In this document: positions 12,121 to 24,251 of the stretch, piece after piece
How positions within the stretch are numbered: position 1 is the first letter of the stretch
Layout: each line of letters opens with the position of its first letter
Assembly: GCA_036971475.1 (NCBI GenBank)
Contig: JBAIZL010000008.1
Coordinates: 30,810,219-30,874,218 of the forward strand
Direction: 5' to 3'
Length of the DNA: 64,000 bases
DNA from: Prosapia bicincta
Taxonomy: Eukaryota; Arthropoda; Insecta; Hemiptera; Cercopidae
Notes under the pieces: generated by a model
What the model saw: only the letters and a program-made list of their open reading frames with translations
What the model was told of the DNA's origin: nothing
Databases searched by the model: none
Program-made: the position numbers and the translations under genes

Positions 12121-15100
12121 CAATATCCATGAACTTTAATTCATGCATTTGTTTTACAGCAAATATATGACAATTGCGATAGCTCCTATAGTAGTTATTA
12201 TAGATCAATTCTAAGTGCACAATGCGAATCTATGGTCGATTCTGCGTTTATTATGCCTTTTAAATGAGAAATCCATTTTTTGTAGAAATCGCAAAATCCA
12301 TGAACTATAATTCATGCAGTTTTTTTAGAGCAAATATATGACAATTGCGATAGCTCCTATAATACTTATTATAGATCAATTCTAAGTGCACAATGCGAAT
12401 CTATGGTCGATTCTGCGTTTATTATCCCTTTTAAATGAGAAATCCATTTTTTGTAGAAATCGCAAAATCCATGAACTATAATTCATGCATTTTTTTTGGA
12501 GCAAATATATGACAATTGCGATAGCTCCTATAATACTTATTATAGATCAATTCTAAGTGCACAATGCGAATCTATGGTCGATTTGCGTTTATTATGCCTT
12601 TTAAATGATTAATCCATTTTTTGTAGAAATCGCAAAATCCATGAACTATAATTCATGCATTTTTTTTAGAGCAAATATATGACAATTGCGATAGCTCCTA
12701 TAATACTTATTATAGATCATCTCTAAGTGCACAATGCGAATCTATGGTCGATTCTGCGTTTATTATGCCTTTTAAATGAGAAATCCATTTTTTGTAGAAA
12801 TCGCAAAATCCATGAACTATAATTCATGCATTTTTTTTAGAGCATATATATGACAATTGCGATAGCTCCTATAATACTTATTATAGATCAATTCTAAGTG
12901 CACAATCCGAATCTATGGTCGATTCTGCGTTTATTATGCCTTTTAAATGAGAAATCCATTTTTTGTAAAAATCGCAAAATCCATGAACTATAATTCATGC
13001 ATTTTTTTAGAGCAAATATATGACAATTGCGATAGCTCCTATAATAGTTATTATAGATCAATTCTAAGTGCACAATGCGAATCTATGGTCGATTCTGCGT
13101 TTATTATGCCTTTTAAATGAGAAATACATTTTTTGTAGAAATCGTAAAATCCATGAACTATAATTTATGCATTTTTTTTGAGCAAATATATGACAATTGC
13201 GATAGCTGCTATAATACTTATTATAGATCAATTCTAAGTGCACAATGCGAATCTATGGTCGATTCTGCGTTTATTATCCCTTTTAAATGAGAAATCCATT
13301 TTTTGTAGAAATCGCAAAATCCATTAACTATAATTCATGCATTTTTTTTACAGCAAATATATGACAATTACCATAGCTCCTAAAATACTTATTATAGATC
13401 AATTCTAAGTGCACAATACGAATCTATGGTCGATTCTGCGTTTATTATGCCTTTTAAATGAGAGATCTATTTTTTGTAGAAATCGCAATATCCATGAACT
13501 ATAATTCATGCATTTGTTTTACAGCAAATATATGACAATTGCGATAGCTCCTATAGTAGTTATTATAGATCAATTCTAAGTGCACATTGCGAATCTATGG
13601 TCGATTCTGCGTTTATTATGCCTTTTAAATGAGAAATCCATTTTTTGTAGAAATCGCAAAATCCATTAACTATAATTCATGCATTTTTATTAGAGCAAAT
13701 ATATGACAATTGCGATAGCTCCTATAATACTTATTATAGATCATCTCTAAGTGCACAATGCGAATCTATGGTCGATTCTGCGTTTATTATGACTTTTAAA
13801 TGAGAAATCCATTTTTTGTAGAAATCGCAAAATCCATGAACTATAATTCATGCATTTTTTTTAGAGCAAATATATGACAATTGCGATAGCTCCTATAATA
13901 CTTATTATAGATCAATTCTAAGTGCACAATGCGAATCTATGGTCGATTCTGCGTTTATTATGCCTTTTAAATGAGAAATCCATTTTTTGTAGAAATCGCA
14001 AAATCCATGAACTATTTTCATGCATTTTTTTTAGAGCAAATATATGACAATTGCGATAGCTCCTATAATACTTATTATAGATCATCTCTAAGTGCACAAT
14101 GCGAATCTATGGTCGATTCTGCGTTTATTATGCCTTTTAAATGAGAAATCCATTTTTTGTAGAAATCGCAAAATCCATGAACTATAATTCATGCATTTTT
14201 TTTAGAGCAAATATATGACAATTGCGATAGCTCCTATAATACTTATTATAGATCAATTCTAAGTGCACAATGCGAATCTATGGTCGATTCTGCGTTTATT
14301 ATGCCTTTTAAATGAGAAATCCATTTTTTGTAGAAATCGCAAAATCCATGAACTCTTTTCATGCATTTGTTTTACAGCAAATATATGACAATTGCGATAG
14401 CTCCTATAGTAGTTATTATAGATCAATTCTAAGTGCACAATGCGAATCTATGGTCGATTCTGCGTTTATTATGCCTTTTAAATGAGAAATCCATTTTTTG
14501 TAGAAATCGCAAAATCCATGAACTATAATTCATGCAGTTTTTTTAGAGCAAATATATGACAATTGCGATAGCTCCTATAATACTTATTATAGATCAATTC
14601 TAAGTGCACAATGCGAATCTATGGTCGATTTGCGTTTATTATGCCTTTTAAATGATTAATCCATTTTTTGTAGAAATCGCAAAATCCATGAACTATAATT
14701 CATGCATTTTTTTTAGAGCAAATATATGACAATTGCGATAGCTCCTATAATACTTATTATAGATCATCTCTAAGTGCACAATGCGAATCTATGGTCGATT
14801 CTGCGTTTATTATGCCTTTTAAATGAGAAATCCATTTTTTGTAGAAATCGCAAAATCCATGAACTATAATTCATGCATTTTTTTTAGAGCATATATATGA
14901 CAATTGCGATAGCTCCTATAATACTTATTATAGATCAATTCTAAGTGCACAATCCGAATCTATGGTCGATTCTGCGTTTATTATCCCTTTTAAATGAGAA
15001 ATCCATTTTTTGTAAAAATCGCAAAATCCATGAACTATAATTCATGCATTTTTTTAGAGCAAATATATGACAATTGCGATAGCTCCTATAATAGTTATTA

Positions 15101-15360
15101 TAGATCAATTCTAAGTGCACAATGCGAATCTATGGTCGATTCTGCGTTTATTATGCCTTTTAAATGAGAAATACATTTTTTGTAGAAATCGCAAAATCCA
15201 TGAACTATAATTTATGCATTTTTTTTGAGCAAATATATGACAATTGCGATAGCTGCTATAATACTTATTATAGATCAATTCTAAGTGCACAATGCGAATC
15301 TATGGTCGATTCTGCGTTTATTATCCCTTTTAAATGAGAAATCCATTTTTTGTAGAAATC
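12121..15360 (+). repeat. 12/13-mer higher-order repeat, offset 2047 to 2219 bp
   Basis: GGTCGATTTGCG followed by AAATGATTAATCC is at 12578 and 14625. Then come ATCATCTC, GCATATATATG (12843/14890), CACAATCCGAATC (12904/14951), TGTAAAAATCGC (12965/15012), GAGAAATACATT (13121/15168), TTTTTTTTGAGC and GCTGCTATAATAC (13204/15252), all offset by 2047-2048 bp. To the left, TTTACAGC with CTATAGTAG and GCAGTTTTTTTAG are offset by 13 monomers because the second copy lacks one monomer. Homology breaks near 13310/15357. Confidence 0.82.
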
Positions 15361-16019
15361 GCAATATCCATGAACTATAATTCATGCATTTGTTTTACAG
15401 CAAATATATGACAATTGCGATAGCTCCTATAGTAGTTATTATAGATCAATTCTAAGTGCACAATGCGAATCTATGGTCGATTCTGCGTTTATTATGCCTT
15501 TTAAATGAGAAATCCATTTTTTGTAGAAATCGCAAAATCCATGAACTATAATTCATGCAGTTTTTTTAGAGCAAATATATGACAATTGCGATAGCTCCTA
15601 TAATACTTATTATAGATCAATTCTAAGTGCACAATACGAATCTATGGTCGATTCTGCGTTTATTATGCCTTTTAAATGAGAGATCTATTTTTTGTAGAAA
15701 TCGCAATATCCATGAACTATAATTCATGCATTTGTTTTACAGCAAATATATGACAATTGCGATAGCTCCTATAGTAGTTATTATAGATCAATTCTAAGTG
15801 CACATTGCTAATCTATGGTCGATTCTGCGTTTATTATGACTTTTAAATGAGAAATCCATTTTTTGTAGAAATCGCAAAATCCATTAACTATAATTCATGA
15901 ATTTTTATTAGAGCAAATATATGACAATTGCGATAGCTCCTATAATACTTATTATAGATCATCTCTAAGTGCACAATGCGAATCTATGGTCGATTCTGCG
16001 TTTATTATGACTTTTAAAT

Positions 16020-16190
16020 GAGAAATCCATTTTTTGTAGAAATCGCAAAATCCATGAACTATAATTCATGCATTTTTTTTAGAGCAAATATATGACAATT
16101 GCGATAGCTCCTATAATACTTATTATAGATCAATTCTAAGTGCACAATGCGAATCTATGGTCGATTCTGCGTTTATTATGCCTTTTAAAT
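16020..16190 (+). repeat. Representative domain B consensus monomer (171 bp)
   Basis: This copy matches the domain B majority sequence as I read it. Hand count gives 171 bp, 27 C and 24 G (about 30% GC) and five CpG. Unit positions: T6 tract 11-16, ATCGCA 23-28, dyad 2 at 34-51, ATGCAT 49-54, T8 tract 54-61, CAATTG 77-82, dyad 1 at 92-109, GTGCAC 121-126, GAATC/GATTC 132-148, tail 153-171. The length is three times 57, so reading frames are kept between full-length monomers, but each frame meets stops in the consensus. Confidence 0.93.
16111..16128. repeat. Dyad 1: CTATAATA-CT-TATTATAG inverted repeat, consensus form
   Basis: Eight-base arms CTATAATA and TATTATAG are exact reverse complements around a two-base centre. 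The element occurs at unit positions 92-109 in most monomers. The centre varies (CT, GT, AT, CA, CG) while the arms usually stay paired. Arm-breaking versions also exist (ACTTAATATAG, CTATAGTAG, ACTTTCTATAG). A hairpin, cruciform or protein dimer site is possible but unproven. Confidence 0.9.
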
Positions 16191-16439
16191 GAGAAATCCA
16201 TTTTTTGTAGAAATCGCAAAATCCATGAACTATTTTCATGCATTTTTTTTAGAGCAAATATATGACAATTGCGATAGCTCCTATAATACTTATTATAGAT
16301 CATCTCTAAGTGCACAATGCGAATCTATGGTCGATTCTGCGTTTATTATGCCTTTTAAATGAGAAATCCATTTTTTGTAGAAATCGCAAAATCCATGAAC
16401 TATAATTCATGCATTTTTTTTAGAGCAAATATATGACAA

Positions 16440-19400
16440 TTGCGATAGCTCCTATAATAGTTATTATAGATCAATTCTAAGTGCGCAATGCGAATCTATG
16501 GTCGATTCTGCGTTTATTATGACTTTTAAATGAGAAATCCATTTTTTGTAGAAATCGCAAAATCCATGAACTATAATTTATGCATTTTTTTTAGAGCAAA
16601 TATATGACAATTGCGATAGCTCCTATAATACTTATTATAGATCAATTCTAAGTGCACAATGCGAATCTATGGTCGATTCTGCGTTTATTATCCCTTTTAA
16701 ATGAGAAATCCATTTTTTGTAGAAATCGCAAAATCCATTAACTATAATTCATGCATTTTTTTTAGAGCAAATATATGACAATGGCGATAGCTCCTATAAT
16801 ACTTATTATAGATCAATTCTAAGTGCACAATGCGAATCTATGGTCGATTCTGCGTTTATTATCCCTTTTAAATGAGAAATCCATTTTTTGTAGAAATCGC
16901 AAAATCCATTAACTATAATTCATGCATTTTTTTTAGAGCAAATATATGACAATGGCGATAGCTCCTATAATACTTATTATAGTTCAAATCTAAGTGTACA
17001 ATGCGAATCTATGGTCGATTCTGCGTTTATTATGCCTTTTAAATGAGAAATCCATTTTTTGTAGAAATCGCAAAATCCATGAACTATAATTCATGCATTT
17101 GTTTTAGAGCAAATATATGTCAATTGCCATAGCCCCTATAATACTTATTATAGATCAATTATAAGTGCACAATGCCAATCTATGGTCGATTCTGCGTTTT
17201 TTATGCCTTTTAAATGAGAAATCCATTTTTTGTAGAAATCACAAAATCCATGAACTATAATTCATGCATTTTTTTTAGAGCAAATATATGACAATTACGA
17301 TTGCTCCTATAATACTTATTATAGATCAATTCTAAGTGCACAATGCGAATCTATGGTCGATTCTGCGTTTATTATGCCCTTTAAATTAGAAATCCATTTG
17401 TTGTAGAAATCGCAAAATCCATGAACTATAATTCATGCATTTTTTTTAGAGCAAATATATGACAATTGCCATAGCTCCTATAATACTTATTATAGATCAA
17501 TTCTAAGTGCACAATGCAAATCTTTGGTCGATTCTGCGTTTATTATGCCTTTTAAATGAGAAATCCATTTTTTGTAGAAATCGCAAAATCCATGAACTAT
17601 AATTCATGCATTTTTTTAGAGCAAATATATGACAATTGCGATAGCTCCTATAATAGTTATTATAGTTCAATTCTAAATGCACAATGCGAATCTATGGTCG
17701 ATTCTGCGTTTATTATGCCTTTTAAATGAGAAATCCATTTTTTGTAGAAATCGAAAAATCCATGAACTATAATTCATGCATTTTTTTTAGAGCAAATATA
17801 TGACAATTGCGATAGCTCCTATAATACTTATTATAGATCAATTCTAAGTGCACAATGCAAATCTATGGCCGATTCTGCGTTTATTATCCCTTTTAAATGA
17901 GAAATCCATTTTTTGTAGAAATCGCAAAATCCATGAACTATAATTCATGCATTTTTTTTAGAGCAAATATATGACAATTGCGATAGCTCCTATAATAATT
18001 ATTATAGATCAATTCTAAGTGCACAATGCGAATCTATGGTCGATTCTGCGTTTATTATGCCTTTTAAATGAGAAATCCATTTTTTGTAGAAATCACAAAA
18101 TCCATGAACTATAATTCATGCATTTTTTTTAGAGCCAATATATGACAATTGCCATAGCTCCTATAATAGTTATTATGGATCAATTCTAAGTGCACAATGC
18201 GAATCTATGGTCGATTCTGCGTTTATTATGCCTTTTCAATGAGAAATACATTTTTTGTAGAAATCGCAAAATCCATGAACTATAGTTCATGCATTTTTTT
18301 AAGAGCAAATATATGACAATTGCCATAGCTCCTATAATACTTATTATAGATCAATTCTAAGTGCACAATGCGAATCTATGGTCGATTCTGCGTTTATTAT
18401 CCCTTTTAAATGAGAAATCCATTTTTTGTAGAAATCGCAAAATCCATTAACTATAATTCATGCATTTTTTTTAGAGCAAATATATGACAATGGCGATAGC
18501 TCCTATAATACTTATTATAGATCAATTCTAAGTGCACAATGCGAATCTATGGTCGATTCTGCGTTCATTATCCCTTTTAAATGAGAAATCCATTTATTGT
18601 AGAAATCGCAAAATCCATTAACTATAATTCATGCATTTTTTTTAGAGCAAATATATGACAATTGCGATAGCTCCTATAATAATAATTATAGATCAATTCT
18701 AAGTGCACAATGCGAATCTATGGTCGATTCTGCGTTTATTATGCCTTTTAAATGAGAAATCCATTTTTTGTAGAAATCACAAAATCCATGAACTATAATT
18801 CATGCATTTTTTTTAGAGCCAATATATGACAATTGCCATAGCTCCTATAATAGTTATTATGGATCAATTCTAAGTGCACAATGCGAATCTATGGTCGATT
18901 CTGCGTTTATTATGCCTTTTCAATGAGAAATACATTTTTTGTAGAAATCGCAAAATCCATGAACTATAATTCATGCATTTTGTTTAGAGCAAATATATGA
19001 CAATTGCGATAGCTCCTATATTAATTATTATAGATCAATTCTAAGTGCACAATGCGAATCTATGGTCGATTCTGCGTTTATTATGCCTTTTAAATGAGAA
19101 ATCCATCTTTTGTAGAAATCACAAAATCCATGAACTATAATTCATGCATTTTTTTTAGAGCAAATATATGACAATTGCGATAGCTCCTATAATAGTTATT
19201 ATGGATCAATTCTAAGTGCACAATGCGAATCTATGGTCGATTCTGCGTTTATTATGCCTTTTCAATGAGAAATACATTTTTTGTAGAAATCGCAAAATCC
19301 ATGAACTATAATTCATTTTTTGTAGAGCAAATATATGACAATTGCGATAGCTCCTATAATACTTTCTATAGATCAATTCTAAGTGCACAATGCGAATCTA

Positions 19401-21620
19401 TGGTCGATTCTGCGTTTATTATGCCTTTTAAATGAGAAATCCATTTTTTGTAGAAATTGCAAAATCCATGAACTATAATTCATGCATTTTTTTTGAGCAA
19501 TTATATGACAATTGCGATAGCTCCTATAATACTTATTATAGATCAATTCTAAGTGCACAATGCGAATCTATGGTCGATTTTGCGTTTATTATGCCTTTTA
19601 AATGAGAAATCCATTTTTTGTAGAAATCGCAAAATCCATGAACTATAATTTATGCATTTTTTTTAGAGCAAATATATGACAATTGCGATAGCTCCTATAA
19701 TACTTATTATAGATCAATTCTAAGTGCACACTGCGAATCTATGGACGATTCTGCGTTTATTATCCCTTTTAAATGAGAAATCCATTTTTTGTAGAAATCG
19801 CAAAATCCATTAACTATAATTCATGCATTTTTTTTACAGCAAATATATGACAATTACCATAGCTCCTATAATACTTATTATAGATCAATTCTAAGTGCAC
19901 AATACGAATCTATGGTCGATTCTGCGTTTATTATGCCATTTAAATGAGAGATCTATTTTTTGTAGAAATCGCAATATCCATGAACTATAATTCATGCATT
20001 TGTTTTACAGCAAATATATGACAATTGCGATAGCTCCTATAGTAGTTATTATAGATCAATTCTAAGTGCACATTGCGAATCTATGGTCGATTCTGCGTTT
20101 ATTATGCCTTTTAAATGAGAAATCCATTTTTTGTAGAAATCGCAAAATCCATTAACTATAATTCATGCATTTTTATTAGAGCAAATATATGACAATTGCG
20201 ATAGCTCCTATAATACTTATTATAGATCATCTCTAAGTGCACAATGCGAATCTATGGTCGATTCTGCGTTTATTATGACTTTTAAATGAGAAATCCATTT
20301 TTTGTAGAAATCGCAAAATCCATGAACTATAATTCATGCATTTTTTTTAGAGCAAATATATGACAATTGCGATAGCTCCTATAATACTTATTATAGATCA
20401 ATTCTAAGTGCACAATGCGAATCTATGGTCGATTCTGCGTTTATTATGCCTTTTAAATGAGAAATCCATTTTTTGTAGAAATCGCAAAATCCATGAACTA
20501 TAATTCATGCATTTTTTTTAGAGCAAATATATGACAATTGCGATAGCTCCTATAATAGTTATTATAGATCAATTCTAAGTGCGCAATGCGAATCTATGGT
20601 CGATTCTGCGTTTATTATGCCTTTTAAATGAGAAATCCATTTTTTTGTAGAAATCGCAAAATCCATGAACTATAATTTATGCATTATTTTTAGAGCAAAT
20701 ATATGACAATTGCGATAGCTCCTATAATACTTATTATAGATCAATTCTAAGTGCACAATGCGAATCTATGGTCGATTCTGCGTTTATTATCCCTTTTAAA
20801 TGAGAAATCCATTTTTTGTAGAAATCGCAAAATCCATTAACTATAATTCATGCATTTTTTTTAGAGCAAATATATGACAATGGCGATAGCTCCTATAATA
20901 CTTATTATAGATCAATTCTAAGTGCACAATGCGAATCTATGGTCGATTCTGCGTTTATTATCCCTTTTAAATGAGAAATCCATTTTTTGTAGAAATCGCA
21001 AAATCCATTAACTATAATTCATGCATTTTTTTTAGAGCAAATATATGACAATGGCGATAGCTCCTATAATACTTATTATAGATCAATTCTAAGTGCACAA
21101 TGCGAATCTATGGTCGATTCTGCGTTTATTATGCCTTTTAAATGAGAAATCCATTTTTTGTAGAAATCGCAAAATCCATGAACTATAATTCATGCATTTG
21201 TTTTAGAGCAAATATATGTCAATTGCCATAGCCCCTATAATACTTATTATAGATCAATTATAAGTGCACAATGCCAATCTATGGTCGATTCTGCGTTTTT
21301 TATGCCTTTTAAATGAGAAATCCATTTTTTGTAGAAATCACAAAATCCATGAACTATAATTCATGCATTTTTTTTAGAGCAAATATATGACAATTACGAT
21401 AGCTCCTATAATACTTATTATAGAACAATTCTAAGTGCACAATGCGAATCTATGGTCGATTCTGCGTTTATTATGCCCTTTAAATTAGAAATCCATTTGT
21501 TGTAGAAATCGCAAAATCCATGAACTATAATTCATGCATTTTTTTTAGAGCAAATATATGACAATTGCCATAGCTCCTATAATACTTATTATAGATCAAT
21601 TCTAAGTGCACAATGAGAAT
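16440..21620 (+). repeat. 24-mer offset repeat (about 4.10 kb)
   Basis: Bases about 16440-17520 recur at about 20540-21620. Shared order is AGTGCGCAATG, TAATTTATGC, two GACAATGGCG monomers, GTCAATTGCCATAGCCCC (17119/21218), GCGTTTTTTATGCC, AATCACAAAATCC, GACAATTACG and TTAGAAATCCATTTGTTG (17385/21485). The copies part where the left has TCTTTGGTCG and the right has ATGAGAATC. Between them lie the mosaic at 17520-19895 and the third copy of the 13-mer block. Confidence 0.8.
17520..19895 (+). repeat. B1 mosaic with a 4-mer repeat
   Basis: A four-monomer step of 684 bp links AGAGCCAATATATG at 18132 and 18816. Each is followed by TTGCCATAG, TTATTATGGATC and CCTTTTCAATGAGAAATAC; the second round continues to a further TTATTATGGATC near 19197. 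A block with AATCACAAAATCC, AGAGCCAATATATG and TTATGGATC occurs again at 36195-36290. The monomer at 19310-19325 has a shortened TTCATTTTTTGTAGAGC segment, missing GCAT. Confidence 0.72.
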
Positions 21621-23927
21621 CTATGGTCGATTCTGCGTTTATTATGCCTTTTAAATGAGAAATCCTTTTTTTGTAGAAATCGCAAAATCCATGAACTATA
21701 ACTCATGCATTTTTTTTAGAGCAAATATATGACAATTGCGATAGCTCCTACAATAGTTATTATAGTTCAATTCTAAATGCACAATGCGAATCTATGGTCG
21801 ATTCTGCGTTTATTATGCCTTTTAAATGAGAAATCCATTTTTTGTAGAAATCGAAAAATCCATGAACTATAATTCATGCATTTTTTTTAGAGCAAATATA
21901 TGACAATTGCGATAGCTCCTATAATACTTATTATAGATCAATTCTAAGTGCACAATGCGAATCTATGGCCGATTCTGCGTTTATTATCCCTTTTAAATGA
22001 GAAATCCATTTTTTGTAGAAATCGCAAAATCCATGAACTATAATTCATGCATTTTTTTAGAGCAAATATATGACAATTGCGATAGCTCCTATAATACTTA
22101 TTATAGATCAATTCTAAGTGCACAATGAGAATCTATGGTCGATTCTGCGTTTATTATGCCTTTTAAATGAGAAATCCTTTTTTTGTAGAAATCGCAAAAT
22201 CCATGAACTATAACTCATGCATTTTTTTTAGAGCAAATATATGACAATTGCGATAGCTCCTATAATAATTATTATAGATCAATTCTAAGTGCACAATGCG
22301 AATCTATGGTCGATTCTGCGTTTATTATGCCTTTTAAATGAGAGATCTATTTTTTGAAGAAATCGCAATATCCATGAACTATAATTCATGCATTTGTTTT
22401 ACAGCAAATATATGACAATTGCGATAGCTCCTATAGTAGTTATTATAGATCAATTCTAAGTGCACAATGCGAATCTATGGTCGATTCTGCGTTTATTATG
22501 CCTTTTAAATGAGAAATCCATTTTTTGTAGAAATCGCAAAATCCATTAACTATAATTCATGCATTTTTTTTACAGCAAATATATGACAATTACCATAGCT
22601 CCTATAATACTTATTATAGATCAATTCTAAGTGCACAATGCGAATCTATGGTCGATTCTGCGTTTATTATGCCTTTTAAATGAGAAATCCATTTTTTGTA
22701 GAAATCGCAAAATCCATGAACTATAATTCATGCATTTGTTTTAGAGCAAATATATGTCAATTGCCATAGCCCCTATAATACTTATTATAGATCAATTATA
22801 AGTGCACAATGCCAATCTATGGTCGATTCTGCGTTTTTTATGCCTTTTAAATGAGAAATCCATTTTTTGTAGAAATCACAAAATCCATGAACTATAATTC
22901 ATGCATTTTTTTTAGAGCAAATATATGACAATTACGATAGCTCCTATAATACTTATTATAGAACAATTCTAAGTGCACAATGCGAATCTATGGTCGATTC
23001 TGCGTTTATTATGCCCTTTAAATTAGAAATCCATTTGTTGTAGAAATCGCAAAATCCATGAACTATAATTCATGCATTTTTTTTAGAGCAAATATATGAC
23101 AATTGCCATAGCTCCTATAATACTTATTATAGATCAATTCTAAGTGCACAATGCGAATCTTTGGTCGATTCTGCGTTTATTATGCCTTTTAAATGAGAAA
23201 TCCATTTTTTGTAGAAATCGCAAAATCCATGAACTATAATTCATGCATTTTTTTTAGAGCAAATATATGACAATTGCGATAGCTCCTATAATACTTATTA
23301 TAGATCAATTCTAAGTGCACAATGCGAATCTATGGCCGATTCTGCGTTTATTATCCCTTTTAAATGAGAAATCCATTTTTTGTAGAAATCGCAAAATCCA
23401 TGAACTATAATTCATGCATTTTTTTAGAGCAAATATATGACAATTGCGATAGCTCCTATAATACTTATTATAGATCAATTCTAAGTGCACAATGAGAATC
23501 TATGGTCGATTCTGCGTTTATTATGCCTTTTAAATGAGAAATCCTTTTTTTGTAGAAATCGCAAAATCCATGAACTATAACTCATGCATTTTTTTTAGAG
23601 CAAATATATGACAATTGCGATAGCTCCTATAATACTTATTATAGATCAATTCTAAGTGCACAATGCGAATCTATGGTCGATTCTGCGTTTATTATGCCTT
23701 TTAAATGAGAAATCCATTTTTTGTAGAAATCGCAAAATCCATGAACTATAATTCATGCATTTTTTTTAGAGCAAATATATGACAATTGCGATAGCTCCTA
23801 TAATACTTATTATAGATCATCTCTAAGTGCGCAATGCGAATCTATGGTCGATTCTGCGTTTATTATGCCTTTTAAATGAGAAATCCATTTTTTGTAGAAA
23901 TCGCAAAATCCATGAACTATAATTTAT
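20681..23927 (+). repeat. 19-mer higher-order unit, left copy
   Basis: GCATTATTTTTAGAGC is at 20681 and again at 23928, 19 monomers apart. The unit then holds GACAATGGCG twice, GTCAATTGCCATAGCCCC (21218), TTAGAAATCC, CTACAATAGTTATTATAGTTC (near 21747), ATGGCCGATT, ATGAGAATC, CCTTTTTTTG with AACTCATGC, AATAATTATTATAG, GAGAGATCTATTTTTTGAAG (22342), CTATAGTAGTT and TTTACAGC with ATTACCATAG. The same order is present near 30079 and 33324, so this unit is an older relative of the adjacent 19-mer pair. Confidence 0.78.
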
Positions 23928-24251
23928 GCATTATTTTTAGAGCAAATATATGACAATTGCGATAGCTCCTATAATACTTATTATAGATCAATTCTAAGTG
24001 CACAATGCGAATCTATGGTCGATTCTGCGTTTATTATGCCTTTTAAATGAGAGATCTATTTTTTGAAGAAATCGCAATATCCATGAACTATAATTCATGC
24101 ATTTGTTTTACAGCAAATATATGACAATTGCGATAGCTCCTATAGTAGTTATTATAGATCAATTCTAAGTGCACAATGCGAATCTATGGTCGATTCTGCG
24201 TTTATTATGCCTTTTAAATGAGAAATCCATTTTTTGTAGAAATCGCAAAAT
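23928..24251 (+). repeat. Linking B1 monomers
   Basis: About two monomers connect the 19-mer unit to the 14-mer pair. They contain GCATTATTTTTAGAGC, GAGAGATCTATTTTTTGAAG with GCAATATCC, TTTACAGC and CTATAGTAGTT. Nothing other than satellite is present. Confidence 0.7.

Larger units (their letters stand above)
13385..16563 (+). repeat. 13-mer higher-order repeat, period 2218 bp
   Basis: Bases about 13385-14345 recur at 15603-16563. Shared markers are CACAATACGAATC, GAGAGATCTATTTTTTGTAG with GCAATATCC, TTTACAGC, CTATAGTAGTT, GCACATTGC, GCATTTTTATTAGAGC (GAATTTTTATTAG in the second), ATCATCTC with ATGACTTTT, and GAACTATTTTCATGC (14010/16228). It overlaps the 12/13-mer unit, showing at least two nested rounds of duplication. 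A third, shortened copy starts near 19895. Confidence 0.82.

Noticed and set aside
16093..16118. Bacterial-type promoter: ATGACA (5 of 6 to TTGACA) followed by TATAAT in each monomer.
   Set aside because: The spacer is about 14 bp rather than 17, no gene follows, and TATAAT is simply the left arm of the conserved dyad in an AT-rich satellite.
16111..16128. Rho-independent terminator at the CTATAATA dyad.
   Set aside because: The stem is almost entirely A/T, has a two-base loop, and is not followed by a T-run.
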